Shown one piece after another: positions 33,429 to 41,163 of a DNA stretch of 64,000 nt. Source of the DNA: AC-32 sp963715575 (GTDB taxonomy: Bacteria; Actinomycetota; Thermoleophilia; Gaiellales; Gaiellaceae); assembly GCA_963715575.1 (NCBI GenBank), contig OY970250.1, positions 62,001-126,000 on the forward strand. The letters run 5' to 3'. The notes under the pieces were generated by a model. The model saw nothing but the letters and a program-made list of their open reading frames with translations, made no database searches and was not told the DNA's origin. The translations under genes and the position numbers were made by a program. Numbering within the stretch: the first letter of the stretch is position 1; the number at the start of each line of letters is the position of its first letter.

Positions 33429-34598
33429 TTAGTCCCAGCCGTCGAGCACGGGAAAGCGCGCGTCGGCGTCGAGGCACGAAGCCGCGAACAGCGCCGCGCC
33501 GACGCCGCCGGTGAAGAGCGAGTGGCGGCCGGGTGAGGCCTGCGCCTGGGCGAGCGCGTGGACGGCGAAGCGTCGCGCTCGCTCGAGCCACCGCTCGTCG
33601 CCGGTGCGCTCGAATGCCTTCAGCAGCGCGAAGCCGTTGCCGGCCGTGCCGTGGCAGAGGCCGACGCCCTTCTCGTCCCTGTGCGCACCGGCCTGCCAGG
33701 TCAGCTCCGCGCCGGCGAGCAGCAGCTCCTCGTCGAGGTAATCCGCCGCGGTCGCCACGACCCCCGGCGAGCCGTGACACCACTGCAGCCGGATCTCACC
33801 GTCGCGGGAAGTGAGGTTGCCGCCGACGAGCGCCGGCCAGTTCGCGAGGCCGTCCTCGAGCACGGCCTCGCGGGCCAGCACGGCCGCGGCGGTCGGAACG
33901 GCATCCTCGTCGCCGCCGGCCCGCAGCGCGTGGACGTTGCCGAGCAGGCCGTGCACCGGCCCGAGGTAGCGGCTCGCCTTGCCGCTCTCGATCCGCTGCG
34001 TCCAGAGGCCGTCGGCGTCACGGGCGGCGCGCAGCGCATCGGCGCTCTCCTGCCAGGCCTCCAGCCAGCGCTGCTCGCTGGTCCAGCCGTGCAGCGCGAG
34101 CGCGGCGAGCATGGTGCCCGGCGAGCCCCACATCAGCTCCTGGGCGGGGTTACTCACATTCTCGCGCACCCTGGCGAAGAGCCGGTCGGCGAGCTCTTCG
34201 CTCGGCGCGACCCGGTAGGCGACGACGAGCAGGCCGCCCTCGCCCCCGAGCAGTGACGGCTGGCGCGGCTCGGGCAGCCAGTCGAGCTCGGAGAGGTCCG
34301 GCTCCTCCTGCCAGAGCTCGAGCGTCCTTGCGATCGCCGCCGTGAGGTCGACGCTTGTCTCCGCGTAGCCCCGCCGGCGCAGCGCGTCGAGCGCCCAGAC
34401 GACGCCGCCGGCACCGCAGTAGAGATCCTTCAAGGGCGGCGTCGACATCCAGGCGTCCCATTGGTTCGCCGGCCAGAGCTTCTCGTGGTCGAACGCCTCG
34501 TCGGTGCCGGCCACGATCGCGGCGATCGCCGTGCGCACGCGACCTTCGTCCCACCGCTCGCCGGTCAGCGGCTCGAACGACTCTGGCCGGTAGAGCAC
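33429..34598 (-). CDS. LanC-like protein (lanthionine synthetase C family)
   Basis: This 389-residue protein is built of repeated alpha-toroid units, with glycine-rich GxG motifs in YCGAGGVVWAL, GGEGGLLVVAY, GSPGTMLAALAL and GGVGAALFA. The zinc-site pattern is WCHGSPGVV followed by GLCHGTAGNG, with the Cys, Cys and His ligands of LanC present. It belongs to the LanC-like superfamily, but no precursor peptide or LanB/LanM dehydratase gene is nearby. Its GTG overlaps the smc stop codon (TAGTG) and its TAA forms part of the ftsY -10 element. Thus it is embedded in a chromosome-segregation/secretion operon, and its role there is unknown. Confidence 0.82.
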   Translation of the reverse strand: MLYRPESFEPLTGERWDEGRVRTAIAAIVAGTDEAFDHEKLWPANQWDAWMSTPPLKDLYCGAGGVVWALDALRRRGYAETSVDLTAAIARTLELWQEEPDLSELDWLPEPRQPSLLGGEGGLLVVAYRVAPSEELADRLFARVRENVSNPAQELMWGSPGTMLAALALHGWTSEQRWLEAWQESADALRAARDADGLWTQRIESGKASRYLGPVHGLLGNVHALRAGGDEDAVPTAAAVLAREAVLEDGLANWPALVGGNLTSRDGEIRLQWCHGSPGVVATAADYLDEELLLAGAELTWQAGAHRDEKGVGLCHGTAGNGFALLKAFERTGDERWLERARRFAVHALAQAQASPGRHSLFTGGVGAALFAASCLDADARFPVLDGWD

Positions 34599-37186
34599 TA
34601 GGCGGCAGAGACGGCGGGCTCGTCGCGCGGCAGTCGCCGCGAGACGATCTGCGAGACGCCGTCGCCGCCCATCGTCACGCCGTAGAGCACGTCGGCGGCC
34701 TCCATCGTCTTCTTCTGGTGCGTGACGACGATGAACTGCGCGCTGTCGGAGTAGCCGCGCAGCAACTCGACGAAGCGGCCGATGTTGGCGTCGTCGAGCG
34801 CGGCCTCGACTTCGTCGAGCAGGTAGAACGGGCACGGCCGCGCGAGGAAGAGGGCGAACAGGAACGAGATCGCTCCGAGCGCCTTCTCGCCGCCCGAGAG
34901 CAGCGACAGCCTGGTCACGCGCTTGCCGCGCGGCCTGAGCTCGACCTCGACGCCCGGCTCTTCGGCGTCCTCCTCCGGCTCGGTCAACCGCAGCCGGCCC
35001 TCGCCGCCCGGGAAGAGCGTCGCGGCGACCTCGGCGAAGTGCTCGCTGACGGACGCGAAGGTCTCGTCGAAGCGGCGCTCGACCGTCTCGGCCAGCTCGG
35101 TGCGCAGCTGCTCGAGCTCCTTCAGGCTCGCCTCGAGGTCGGCGCGCTGCTCGGCCAGCTCGGTCAGGCGCTCCTTCTCGCGCTCGTACTCCTCCTTGGC
35201 CAGCGGGTTGACCTGCCCAAGCGTCTCGCGGCGGCGCTCGAGCCGCTCGATCCGCTCGGCGAGCTCGTCGCCGTCGTCGCCCTCGGCGGGCTCGGCTCCG
35301 GCCTCCTCCAGCCGCCGCTTCGCCTCGTCAGCCTCGGCTTCGAGGCGCGCGCGCTCGACGTCGATCCCGCCTGCCCGCTCGCCCGCCTCCGCGGCGACGC
35401 GCCTGACCCCGGCCTCCTCGCCGCCGAGCCTGCGCAGCTCCGCGGCCAGCTCGCCGGCGCGCGTGGCGCCCGCGTCGACGCGCGCCCGCAGCGGCGCCTC
35501 GAAATGCTCGGCCTCGCTCGCCGCCTCCTGCAGGACGGCCGCGAGCCGCTCGCCGAGCGCGACCAGCGGGCCGGTCGGCACGGGCGGCATCTCGGCGGGC
35601 AGCTCCTCGGCGCGGCGCTCGAGGTCCTCGGCCTCGGCGGCCAGCGCTCGGCGCCGTGCGTCGAGCTGCAGCAGCACCGCTTCCGCCGTCTCGCCGGCGA
35701 ACCAGAGCTCACCGCGCTCGGCGTCGAAGCAGTGGCCCTCGCGCGTGACGAGCACGCCGCTCTCGGCCCGCTCGAGCTCGGCGGGCCCGGCCAGCCAGAC
35801 ATCCTCCAGCAGCTCGGCGACGCGCTCGCCCCCGGGCCGCGCGCGCACGCGGCTCGAAAGGGGTTCCGCGCCGACGAGCGGCGGCCGCGACGGACGCTTC
35901 TCCCCGCGTGGCGGCACGAGCACGGCGAGGTCGCCGAGCCCGGCCTTGCGCGCCCGCTCGACGAGTCCCAGCGCAGCGCCGGCGTCGGAGGCGACCAGCG
36001 CTGCGGCCCGCCGGGCCAGCGCGGCGGCCACCGCCCGCTCGTAGCCGGCGTCGACCTCGAGCAGCGACAACGCCAGCCGCTCGCCCTCCTCCGCGAGGGC
36101 CCTGGCTGCCGGCGGCAGCCCCTCGCGCTCGGCGAGAGAATGCTCGAGAGCGGCCAGTCGCTCGCGCGCCAGCCGGGCCTGCTCCTGCACAGCCTCTCGC
36201 TCGGGATTCGCGCGCGTGCGCGGGAGCAGCGGCTCCGCGCGCAGCCGGTCGCAGAGCTCGCGCGCGGCATCGCGCCGCAGCTCGAGCCGCTCGACGGCGC
36301 TGCGCAGCCGGTAGAGCGCGGACGTCGCCCCATCCCCGCGGCCCGCCGCCGCCGCGAGCTCTTCCTCGACCCGGTTGCGCTCGGCGAGCAGCGCCTCGAG
36401 CCGCTCGCCGGTGTGCTTGCGCTCCAGCCCGGCCGCCGCGCGCCGCTCCTCGACCTCCGCCAGCCGCTCGTCGATCCCGGCCAGGTCGAGCTGGGCCAGG
36501 CGCGCCCGCAGGCCCGCGATCTCGCCGCGCAGCTTCTCGGCCCGCTCGGCAGCGGTGGCCTGCAGCGCGAGCGGCCGGAGCCGCGCCTTGACCTCCGCCT
36601 CGAGGTCGCGGGCGCGCTCGACCTGGATCCCGACTCGCGCGAGCTTCAGCTCGGCCCGGTGCCTGCGGCGCTTGAACTTGCCGAGACCGGCCGCGTCCTC
36701 GATCAGCGCGCGCCGCTCCTCGGGCTTCGAGGCGAGGATCTCCTCGACCTTGCCCTGGCTGATCACCGAGCCGTGACTACCGCCGAGGCCGACGTCGGCA
36801 AGCAGCTCGACGAGATCGGTGCGCCTGACCGCCGCACGGTTGATCAGGTACTGCCCCTCACCGCCGCGGTGCAGCCTGCGCGTGACCGAGACCTCGCTGA
36901 AGTCGAGCTCCGGCAGCGCGCCGTCCTCGTTGTCGAACAGCAGCTCGACCTCGCAGAAATCGGCCGGGGCGTGGCCGGGCGAGCCGGCGAAGAGCACGTC
37001 GTCGGGCTTCTCCGCGCGCAGCTCGTGCGGGCTCAGCGAGCCCGAAGCCCAGAGCAGCGCGTCGGCAACGTTCGACTTGCCGGACCCGTTCGGGCCGACG
37101 ACGACGGCGACGCCCGGCTCGAGGCGAACCTCGACCGCCTCCGGGAACGACTTGAAGCCGCGCATCCGGATCGATCTCAGATGCAT
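34598..37186 (-). CDS. smc: chromosome segregation protein SMC, compact form
   Basis: Walker A GPNGSGKSN lies near residue 31, then QGKVEEILASKPEERR. Coiled coil runs at about 165-365 and 515-690, with a hinge-like domain between (about 370-510). The signature LSGGEKALGAI and Walker B YLLDEVEAALDD follow near the C-terminus. All catalytic parts are present, but at 862 residues it is some 300 shorter than typical bacterial SMC. The arms are therefore about half length. ATG at 37186 overlaps the end of a 51-codon leader ORF that repeats the SMC start. No Shine-Dalgarno is obvious. Confidence 0.92.
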   Translation of the reverse strand: MHLRSIRMRGFKSFPEAVEVRLEPGVAVVVGPNGSGKSNVADALLWASGSLSPHELRAEKPDDVLFAGSPGHAPADFCEVELLFDNEDGALPELDFSEVSVTRRLHRGGEGQYLINRAAVRRTDLVELLADVGLGGSHGSVISQGKVEEILASKPEERRALIEDAAGLGKFKRRRHRAELKLARVGIQVERARDLEAEVKARLRPLALQATAAERAEKLRGEIAGLRARLAQLDLAGIDERLAEVEERRAAAGLERKHTGERLEALLAERNRVEEELAAAAGRGDGATSALYRLRSAVERLELRRDAARELCDRLRAEPLLPRTRANPEREAVQEQARLARERLAALEHSLAEREGLPPAARALAEEGERLALSLLEVDAGYERAVAAALARRAAALVASDAGAALGLVERARKAGLGDLAVLVPPRGEKRPSRPPLVGAEPLSSRVRARPGGERVAELLEDVWLAGPAELERAESGVLVTREGHCFDAERGELWFAGETAEAVLLQLDARRRALAAEAEDLERRAEELPAEMPPVPTGPLVALGERLAAVLQEAASEAEHFEAPLRARVDAGATRAGELAAELRRLGGEEAGVRRVAAEAGERAGGIDVERARLEAEADEAKRRLEEAGAEPAEGDDGDELAERIERLERRRETLGQVNPLAKEEYEREKERLTELAEQRADLEASLKELEQLRTELAETVERRFDETFASVSEHFAEVAATLFPGGEGRLRLTEPEEDAEEPGVEVELRPRGKRVTRLSLLSGGEKALGAISFLFALFLARPCPFYLLDEVEAALDDANIGRFVELLRGYSDSAQFIVVTHQKKTMEAADVLYGVTMGGDGVSQIVSRRLPRDEPAVSAA

Positions 37187-37332
37187 CGAATGGCCTCGGC
37201 CCGTGCTTCGGCGGCTCCTGAAACGCCACTCGTCGCGGTGCCGCCCGCAAGGAGGGGGCTCACGGGGGAACCAGTGGTTCCCCCGTGCTCCAACGACTTG
37301 AAGCCGCGCAGCTTGATCGCTCGCAGGTGCAC
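37177..37332 (-). CDS. smc leader ORF repeating the SMC N-terminus
   Basis: GTG at 37332 opens 51 codons beginning VHLRAIKLRGFKS, against MHLRSIRMRGFKS for SMC itself. The frame then passes through a 13-pair palindrome and ends in TGA at 37179-37177, overlapping the SMC ATG by ten bases. TAGCCT ends nine bases before its GTG, in the same geometry as other leaderless starts here. It could be a coupled leader peptide, or the remains of the original smc start displaced by insertion of the palindrome and a duplication. Translation is unproven. Confidence 0.5.
   Translation of the reverse strand: MHLRAIKLRGFKSLEHGGTTGSPVSPLLAGGTATSGVSGAAEARAEAIRCI
37261..37287. repeat. 13-base-pair palindrome upstream of smc
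   Basis: CACGGGGGAACCA (37261-37273) and TGGTTCCCCCGTG (37275-37287) are perfect inverted copies around one G. A closely related palindrome with GGGGGAAACC arms occurs at 41021-41047. Both lie in unusually long spacers of otherwise tightly packed operons, consistent with a small mobile or REP-like element. Confidence 0.6.
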
Positions 37333-37349
37333 GCGCGCGGGAGGCTAAA

Positions 37350-37374
37350 GGGCGCGGCGGATGCCGCCGCGCCC
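37350..37374 (-). terminator. 11-base-pair hairpin after the DUF1059 gene
   Basis: GGGCGCGGCGG at 37350-37360 pairs with CCGCCGCGCCC at 37364-37374 around ATG. On the minus strand it is followed by TTTAG. It lies seven bases after the DUF1059 stop and directly before the TAGCCT element of the smc leader ORF, so it separates the rnc and smc transcription units. Confidence 0.6.
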
Positions 37375-37381
37375 CTCGCCC

Positions 37382-37540
37382 TCACTCGGCCTGGGCCATC
37401 CCCAGGATCTGCTCACGCGACATCGTCCCGACCAGGTCGGGATGCTTGTCCTGCATGTGCTGCTCGACGTTCGAGACCAGCTCGTCGTCCGTCTCGCCGC
37501 GCACGGTCTCGCCGCACGTGCAGTCGACTTTCTGGGCCAT
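37382..37540 (-). CDS. DUF1059 family small protein
   Basis: The product is 52 residues, with CTCGETVRGETDDELV near the start and VEQHMQDKHPDLVGT near the end. The two cysteines and the histidine pair suggest a small metal-binding fold, as in DUF1059 proteins. ATG at 37540 has AGGAGG seven bases upstream. It follows rnc and its function is not known. Confidence 0.8.
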   Translation of the reverse strand: MAQKVDCTCGETVRGETDDELVSNVEQHMQDKHPDLVGTMSREQILGMAQAE

Positions 37541-37568
37541 CGGTCCTCCTCGTCGCGGTCCCGGGATC

Positions 37569-38228
37569 CTACGCGCCGGCGAGACGGTCGAGCGCCTGCT
37601 TGGCCGCGGCCTGCTCGGCGGCCTTCTTCGAGCGGCCGGTGCCGACGCCAACGTCGTCGCCGTCGATCACCGCCGCACACCTGAACGTGCGGTCGTGCGG
37701 CGGCCCCTGGACGTCGAGCACGTTGTAGACGACCTGCTTCCCCTGGCGCGCGAGCTCCTCCTGGAGCTCGGTCTTGTGGTCGACATGGGTCGTCAGCGCG
37801 TAGGTGATGCGGCCGTCGAAGGCGGCCACGACCGCCTCGCGGATGGGCTCGAACCCGTGCTGCAGGTAGAGCGCCGCCAGCGAGGCCTCGAGCAGCGCGG
37901 CGAGCACGTTGCGGTTCCGTGAGAGGCGTTGCAGCTCGTCCGCCGGCGCCACCTCCCCCCCGCGCTCGGCGAGCCGCCGGCCCAGGCCGAGCTCACGCGC
38001 CACCACGGCGCAGCTCGCGCGCGAGACCACGTGCGAGCGGATCTTCGCCATCCGGCCCTCGGAGAAGTCCGGGTAGCGCTCGTACAGCGCGCGGGCGACC
38101 GCCAGCTCGAGCACGCTGTCGCCGAGGAACTCGAGACGTTCGTAGGACGACGCCCGGTCGGGCGCCCAGGAGCTGTGCGTGAAGACGGTCTCCAGCAGCT
38201 CGCCCGGCAGGTCGTCGATGAGCTCCAT
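37569..38228 (-). CDS. rnc: ribonuclease III
   Basis: This 219-residue enzyme has the signature ERLEFLGDSVLELAV (residues 30-44), a second acidic site in LAALLEASLAALYL, and a C-terminal double-stranded-RNA-binding domain with GRSKKAAEQAAAKQAL. It processes rRNA and structured mRNAs. ATG at 38228 has GAGGAGC upstream. It lies between acpP and the DUF1059 gene, the common rnc-smc neighbourhood. Confidence 0.95.
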   Translation of the reverse strand: MELIDDLPGELLETVFTHSSWAPDRASSYERLEFLGDSVLELAVARALYERYPDFSEGRMAKIRSHVVSRASCAVVARELGLGRRLAERGGEVAPADELQRLSRNRNVLAALLEASLAALYLQHGFEPIREAVVAAFDGRITYALTTHVDHKTELQEELARQGKQVVYNVLDVQGPPHDRTFRCAAVIDGDDVGVGTGRSKKAAEQAAAKQALDRLAGA

Positions 38229-38259
38229 GAGCTCCTCGGGACGGCCCCCCGGGGCTCGG

Positions 38260-38505
38260 CTACTGGTGCGTGGAGACGTAGTCGACGGCTTGCCCGACGG
38301 TCTGGATCTTCTGGGCGTCCTCGTCCGAGATCTTGATCCCGAACTGGTCTTCCAGCTCCATGATCAGCTCCACGAGATCGAGCGAGTCGGCATCGAGGTC
38401 CTCCTGGAAGGAAGCTTCCTCGGTGATCTGGTCCTCTTCGACGCCGAGCTGCTCCGTCAGGACTTCCTTGACCCGCTCGAACACTTCCTCTCGCGATGCT
38501 GCCAT
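38260..38505 (-). CDS. acpP: acyl carrier protein
   Basis: This 81-residue acidic four-helix protein carries Ser41 in DADSLDLVELIM, the attachment site for the phosphopantetheine arm. It carries growing fatty acids. It is placed directly after plsX, which uses acyl-ACP, as in many bacteria. GAGGTGAG precedes the ATG. Confidence 0.96.
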   Translation of the reverse strand: MAASREEVFERVKEVLTEQLGVEEDQITEEASFQEDLDADSLDLVELIMELEDQFGIKISDEDAQKIQTVGQAVDYVSTHQ

Positions 38506-38511
38506 CTCACC

Positions 38512-39510
38512 TCACTTGCCGGGGGCTTCAGAGCGCGCGGATGCTAACACTCTTTCCGGCACGCGCTGCGCAAGCCTGCCGACGACATCGTGCTCGACCC
38601 CCCGCGCCGCCAGGCGAATCGCGTTGGCGATCGCGCGGCGCGAGGAGTTTCCGTGGGCGATCACGGCGAGGCCGCGCAGGCCGAGGAGGTAGGCGCCGCC
38701 GTAGGTATCGGGGTCGAGGCGGCTCCGCATCCCGCGGGCCGCGGGGCGGATCAGCAGCCCGCCGACCTTGCCCCGGCGGCTGGCCGTGATCTCCTCCCGG
38801 AGCGCTTCGAGGACGGTCGCGATCGTGCCCTCGAGCAGCTTGAGGACGACGTTGCCGGTGAACCCGTCGCACACGACCACGTCAGCGGCACCGGCGAGCA
38901 GGTCGCGGCTCTCGGTGTTGCCGCGGAAGTTGAGTCCCTTGGCGCTCTCGAGCAGGGCGTGTGCCTCGAGCGTCAGCTGGTTGCCCTTCTCCGGCTCCTC
39001 GCCGATCGAGAGCAGGCGCACCTCGGGCTCGGGCACGTCGAGCACGTCCTGCGCGAAGACGGAGCCCATGTGCGCGAACTGGAGCAGGTGCTCCGCCCGT
39101 GCATCCGCGTTCGCGCCCGAGTCGATCAGTACCGTGGGCCCCTTCTTGGACGGGATCACGACCGCGATCGCCGGCCGCGCAACTCCCGGCAGCCGCCGCA
39201 GCTCGAGGAAACAGGCGGCGAGCATGGCGCCCGTGTTCCCGGCGGAGACGACCGCCTCCGCCTCGCCCTCGCCGACCGCGCGGCAGGCGGCGACGAGCGA
39301 GCTGTCCGGCTTGGCCTTGACGGCCTCCGCCGGCTTCTCCTCCATCGTGATCTCCTGCGTCGTCACGACGAGCGGCAGGCCCCCGGTGTCGAGGCCCACC
39401 GGGCCGTACAGGATCGGCTCGATCCCGTCGGTCGCCGCCTCGACCGCGCCCGCGACGACTTCCTCGGGCTCGCGGTCCCCGCCCAGCGCGTCGACTGCGA
39501 CGCGGGTCAC
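38512..39510 (-). CDS. plsX: phosphate acyltransferase PlsX
   Basis: This 332-residue protein has VAVDALGGDREPEEVVAGAVEA at the start, SAGNTGAMLAACF and VVCDGFTGNVVLKLLEG, all diagnostic of PlsX, which makes acyl-phosphate from acyl-ACP for phospholipid synthesis. GTG at 39510 is four bases after the rpmF stop and six bases separate its end from acpP, so the three genes are one operon. Confidence 0.95.
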   Translation of the reverse strand: MTRVAVDALGGDREPEEVVAGAVEAATDGIEPILYGPVGLDTGGLPLVVTTQEITMEEKPAEAVKAKPDSSLVAACRAVGEGEAEAVVSAGNTGAMLAACFLELRRLPGVARPAIAVVIPSKKGPTVLIDSGANADARAEHLLQFAHMGSVFAQDVLDVPEPEVRLLSIGEEPEKGNQLTLEAHALLESAKGLNFRGNTESRDLLAGAADVVVCDGFTGNVVLKLLEGTIATVLEALREEITASRRGKVGGLLIRPAARGMRSRLDPDTYGGAYLLGLRGLAVIAHGNSSRRAIANAIRLAARGVEHDVVGRLAQRVPERVLASARSEAPGK

Positions 39511-39514
39511 CGTT

Positions 39515-39703
39515 CTATTGAGCGGGGGTCCGGAGCGGCTCGATCTCGCGGCCGTTGTACGTCTTGCAGTTCCGGCACATCCGGTGCGGCTGCTTCGGCC
39601 GTCCGCACTGCGGGCACGTGTTCACGCGCGGCGCCTCGAGCTTGTGCGTCGCGCGCCGCTTGTCGCGGCGTGACTTGGACGTTTTTTTCTTGGGGACGGC
39701 CAT
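39515..39703 (-). CDS. rpmF: 50S ribosomal protein L32
   Basis: This 62-residue protein starts AVPKKKTSKSRRDKRRATH and carries the zinc ribbon CPQCG...CRNC. ATG at 39703 is chosen because homology starts there. A perfect TATACT lies nine bases upstream, and the longer open frame (to 39760) would read through the promoter. It heads the rpmF-plsX-acpP-rnc operon. Confidence 0.95.
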   Translation of the reverse strand: MAVPKKKTSKSRRDKRRATHKLEAPRVNTCPQCGRPKQPHRMCRNCKTYNGREIEPLRTPAQ

Positions 39704-39837
39704 CGGGCGGCGAGTATAGCCACAGCCGTTTTGCCAAGGCTTAACCGAAGCCTTTCCCACTCTTCGCCCCGCGTTGCCCGCCCCGAACCGGCCGGCGGCG
39801 AGCCTGTCGAGACGACAACGAGCGAAGGAGGAACGGC

Positions 39838-40221
39838 ATGTACAAGATCGCAGCGATCATCGGAGGCGTCCTGCTGATGGCCGGCGTGGCGCTCGCGGGA
39901 ACCGTGTCGAGCCTCGGCTCGCCGAGCAGCCCGACGATCGGCCAGACGATTCCGACCGCGGGCACGATCGTGCGGCAGGGCGACCGCGGCCAAGAGGCAG
40001 AGGCCCGCGGGCGGGCGAACGAGGCCGGCGAGGACCTGCGCGGCCCGTGCGACGAGGCCGAGCACGCCGGGGACCCGCGCTGCACCGGTACGGCGACGGC
40101 CCCGATGGCCGGTGACGACCGCGGCGCCGACAACAGCGGCCCCGGTTCGTCCAACTCCGGCCGCGACGGCGGCGAGGACGACGGCGGCCACTCCGGCCAC
40201 GGCCACGGCAGCGACGACTGA
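39838..40221 (+). CDS. small exported protein with His/Asp/Gly-rich tail
   Basis: This 127-residue protein has an N-terminal hydrophobic segment (about 4-21, signal peptide or anchor), two cysteines in GPCDEAEHAGDPRC, and a low-complexity tail ending GGHSGHGHGSDD. A clear GAAGGAGG precedes the ATG. It opens a plus-strand group with a response regulator and sensor kinase, and a second protein of the same design follows the kinase. The tail could bind metal ions, but that is inference. No family is recognised. Confidence 0.75.
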   Translation: MYKIAAIIGGVLLMAGVALAGTVSSLGSPSSPTIGQTIPTAGTIVRQGDRGQEAEARGRANEAGEDLRGPCDEAEHAGDPRCTGTATAPMAGDDRGADNSGPGSSNSGRDGGEDDGGHSGHGHGSDD

Positions 40222-40233
40222 TTCCCCCGAACA

Positions 40234-40272
40234 GACGAGACGGCAACGTCCCCTCTCTGGGGCCGTCTCGTC
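40234..40272 (+). terminator. compound hairpin between the exported-protein gene and the response regulator
   Basis: GACGAGACGG (40234-40243) pairs with CCGTCTCGTC (40263-40272), and inside it CCCC/GGGG closes a TCTCT loop. It follows the stop of the exported-protein gene by 12 bases. No T-run follows, so it may limit read-through into the regulator gene, whose ATG is 16 bases further on without a Shine-Dalgarno. Confidence 0.55.
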
Positions 40273-40287
40273 GTCACAATCCGTCAG

Positions 40288-40995
40288 ATGAGCAGACCGA
40301 AGCGCACCATCCTTCTTGTCGAGGACGAGACCTCGATCCGCGAGCCGCTGGCCGAGGCGCTCCGCAGCGAGGGCTTCGAGACGCTGGTCGCCGGCACGGT
40401 GGCCGAGGCGCTCGAGCAGGCGCGGCGCGAGCCCGACCTGGTGCTGCTGGACGTGATGCTCCCCGACGGCTCCGGGTTCGACGTCTGCCGGGAGCTGCGT
40501 CGCGACTCCCAGGTGCCGATCATCATGCTCACGGCCCGCGGCGAGGAGGCCGACCGCGTCGTCGGGCTGGAGCTCGGCGCCGACGACTACGTGGTCAAGC
40601 CGTTCAGCGGCCGGGAGGTGGTCGCGAGGATCCGCGCCGTCCTGCGGCGGGCGGCCGCGCCCGAAGCCGGCGACGACGGCCGGCCGCTCGAGGTGGCGGA
40701 CGTGCGGCTCGACCCGGCCAGGCGCGAAGTGACGCTGCGCGGCAAGGCGCTCGAGCTGAGCCGCAAGGAGTTCGAGCTGCTGCAGCTGCTGATGCGCAAT
40801 GCCGGCTCGGTCGTCACGCGCGAGCGGCTGATCGACGAGGTCTGGGACCCGAACTGGTTCGGCTCGACGAAGACGCTCGACGTCCACGTCAGCGCGATCC
40901 GGCGCAAGCTCGGCGACGACCCGGGCAAGCCGCGCTACCTGCACACGGTGCGCGGCGTCGGCTTCCGCTTCTCGTCGCCCGACGAGGTCGAATGA
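40288..40995 (+). CDS. OmpR/PhoB-family response regulator
   Basis: The protein is 235 residues. The receiver domain has the phosphate-accepting Asp55 in LVLLDVMLPDG, a threonine in MLTARG and a lysine in YVVKPFSG. The C-terminal winged helix has LSRKEFELLQLL and TLDVHVSAIRRKLGDD, ending RGVGFRF. It should bind DNA as a dimer when phosphorylated by the adjacent kinase. The stop is followed by 163 bases of palindromic sequence before the kinase gene. Confidence 0.93.
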   Translation: MSRPKRTILLVEDETSIREPLAEALRSEGFETLVAGTVAEALEQARREPDLVLLDVMLPDGSGFDVCRELRRDSQVPIIMLTARGEEADRVVGLELGADDYVVKPFSGREVVARIRAVLRRAAAPEAGDDGRPLEVADVRLDPARREVTLRGKALELSRKEFELLQLLMRNAGSVVTRERLIDEVWDPNWFGSTKTLDVHVSAIRRKLGDDPGKPRYLHTVRGVGFRFSSPDEVE

Positions 40996-41020
40996 GCGTC
41001 CCTCGCCTCCGGCTCGCTCC

Positions 41021-41120
41021 CGCGGGGGAAACCAGGTTTCCCCCGCGTGCCCCCTTCTTCTTCCATAGTCGCCTCGGCTCCGCCGAGGACTCAGGGTGGG
41101 GAAACCTCCCGGTTCCCCCC
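41021..41120. repeat. cluster of palindromes between regulator and kinase genes
   Basis: CGCGGGGGAAACC (41021-41033) and GGTTTCCCCCGCG (41035-41047) are perfect inverted copies. CCTCGGC/GCCGAGG (41072-41088) and an imperfect GGGGAAACC/GGTTCCCC pair (41098-41118) follow. The first and last resemble the palindrome upstream of smc. Regulator and kinase genes normally overlap, so this looks like inserted repeat material. Confidence 0.6.
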
Positions 41121-41136
41121 GAGCCCGCTCCACCCA

Positions 41137-41163
41137 CTCATCGGCCGGTGGCCGGCCGATGAG
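41137..41163 (+). promoter_or_regulatory. hairpin enclosing the kinase start codon
   Basis: CTCATCGGCCGG (41137-41148) and CCGGCCGATGAG (41152-41163) form a twelve-pair stem with a TGG loop. The kinase ATG at 41159-41161 lies inside the 3' arm. No Shine-Dalgarno is visible. In mRNA the start codon would be base-paired, which should strongly limit translation unless the structure is opened. Confidence 0.6.

Noticed and set aside
34355..37348. Open frame of 997 codons on the plus strand opposite smc
   Set aside because: It mirrors the smc coding frame; no protein features, no promoter or start signal.
33419..37381. Lanthipeptide biosynthetic cluster around the LanC-like gene
   Set aside because: No precursor peptide with a Cys/Ser/Thr-rich core, no dehydratase and no dedicated transporter were found.
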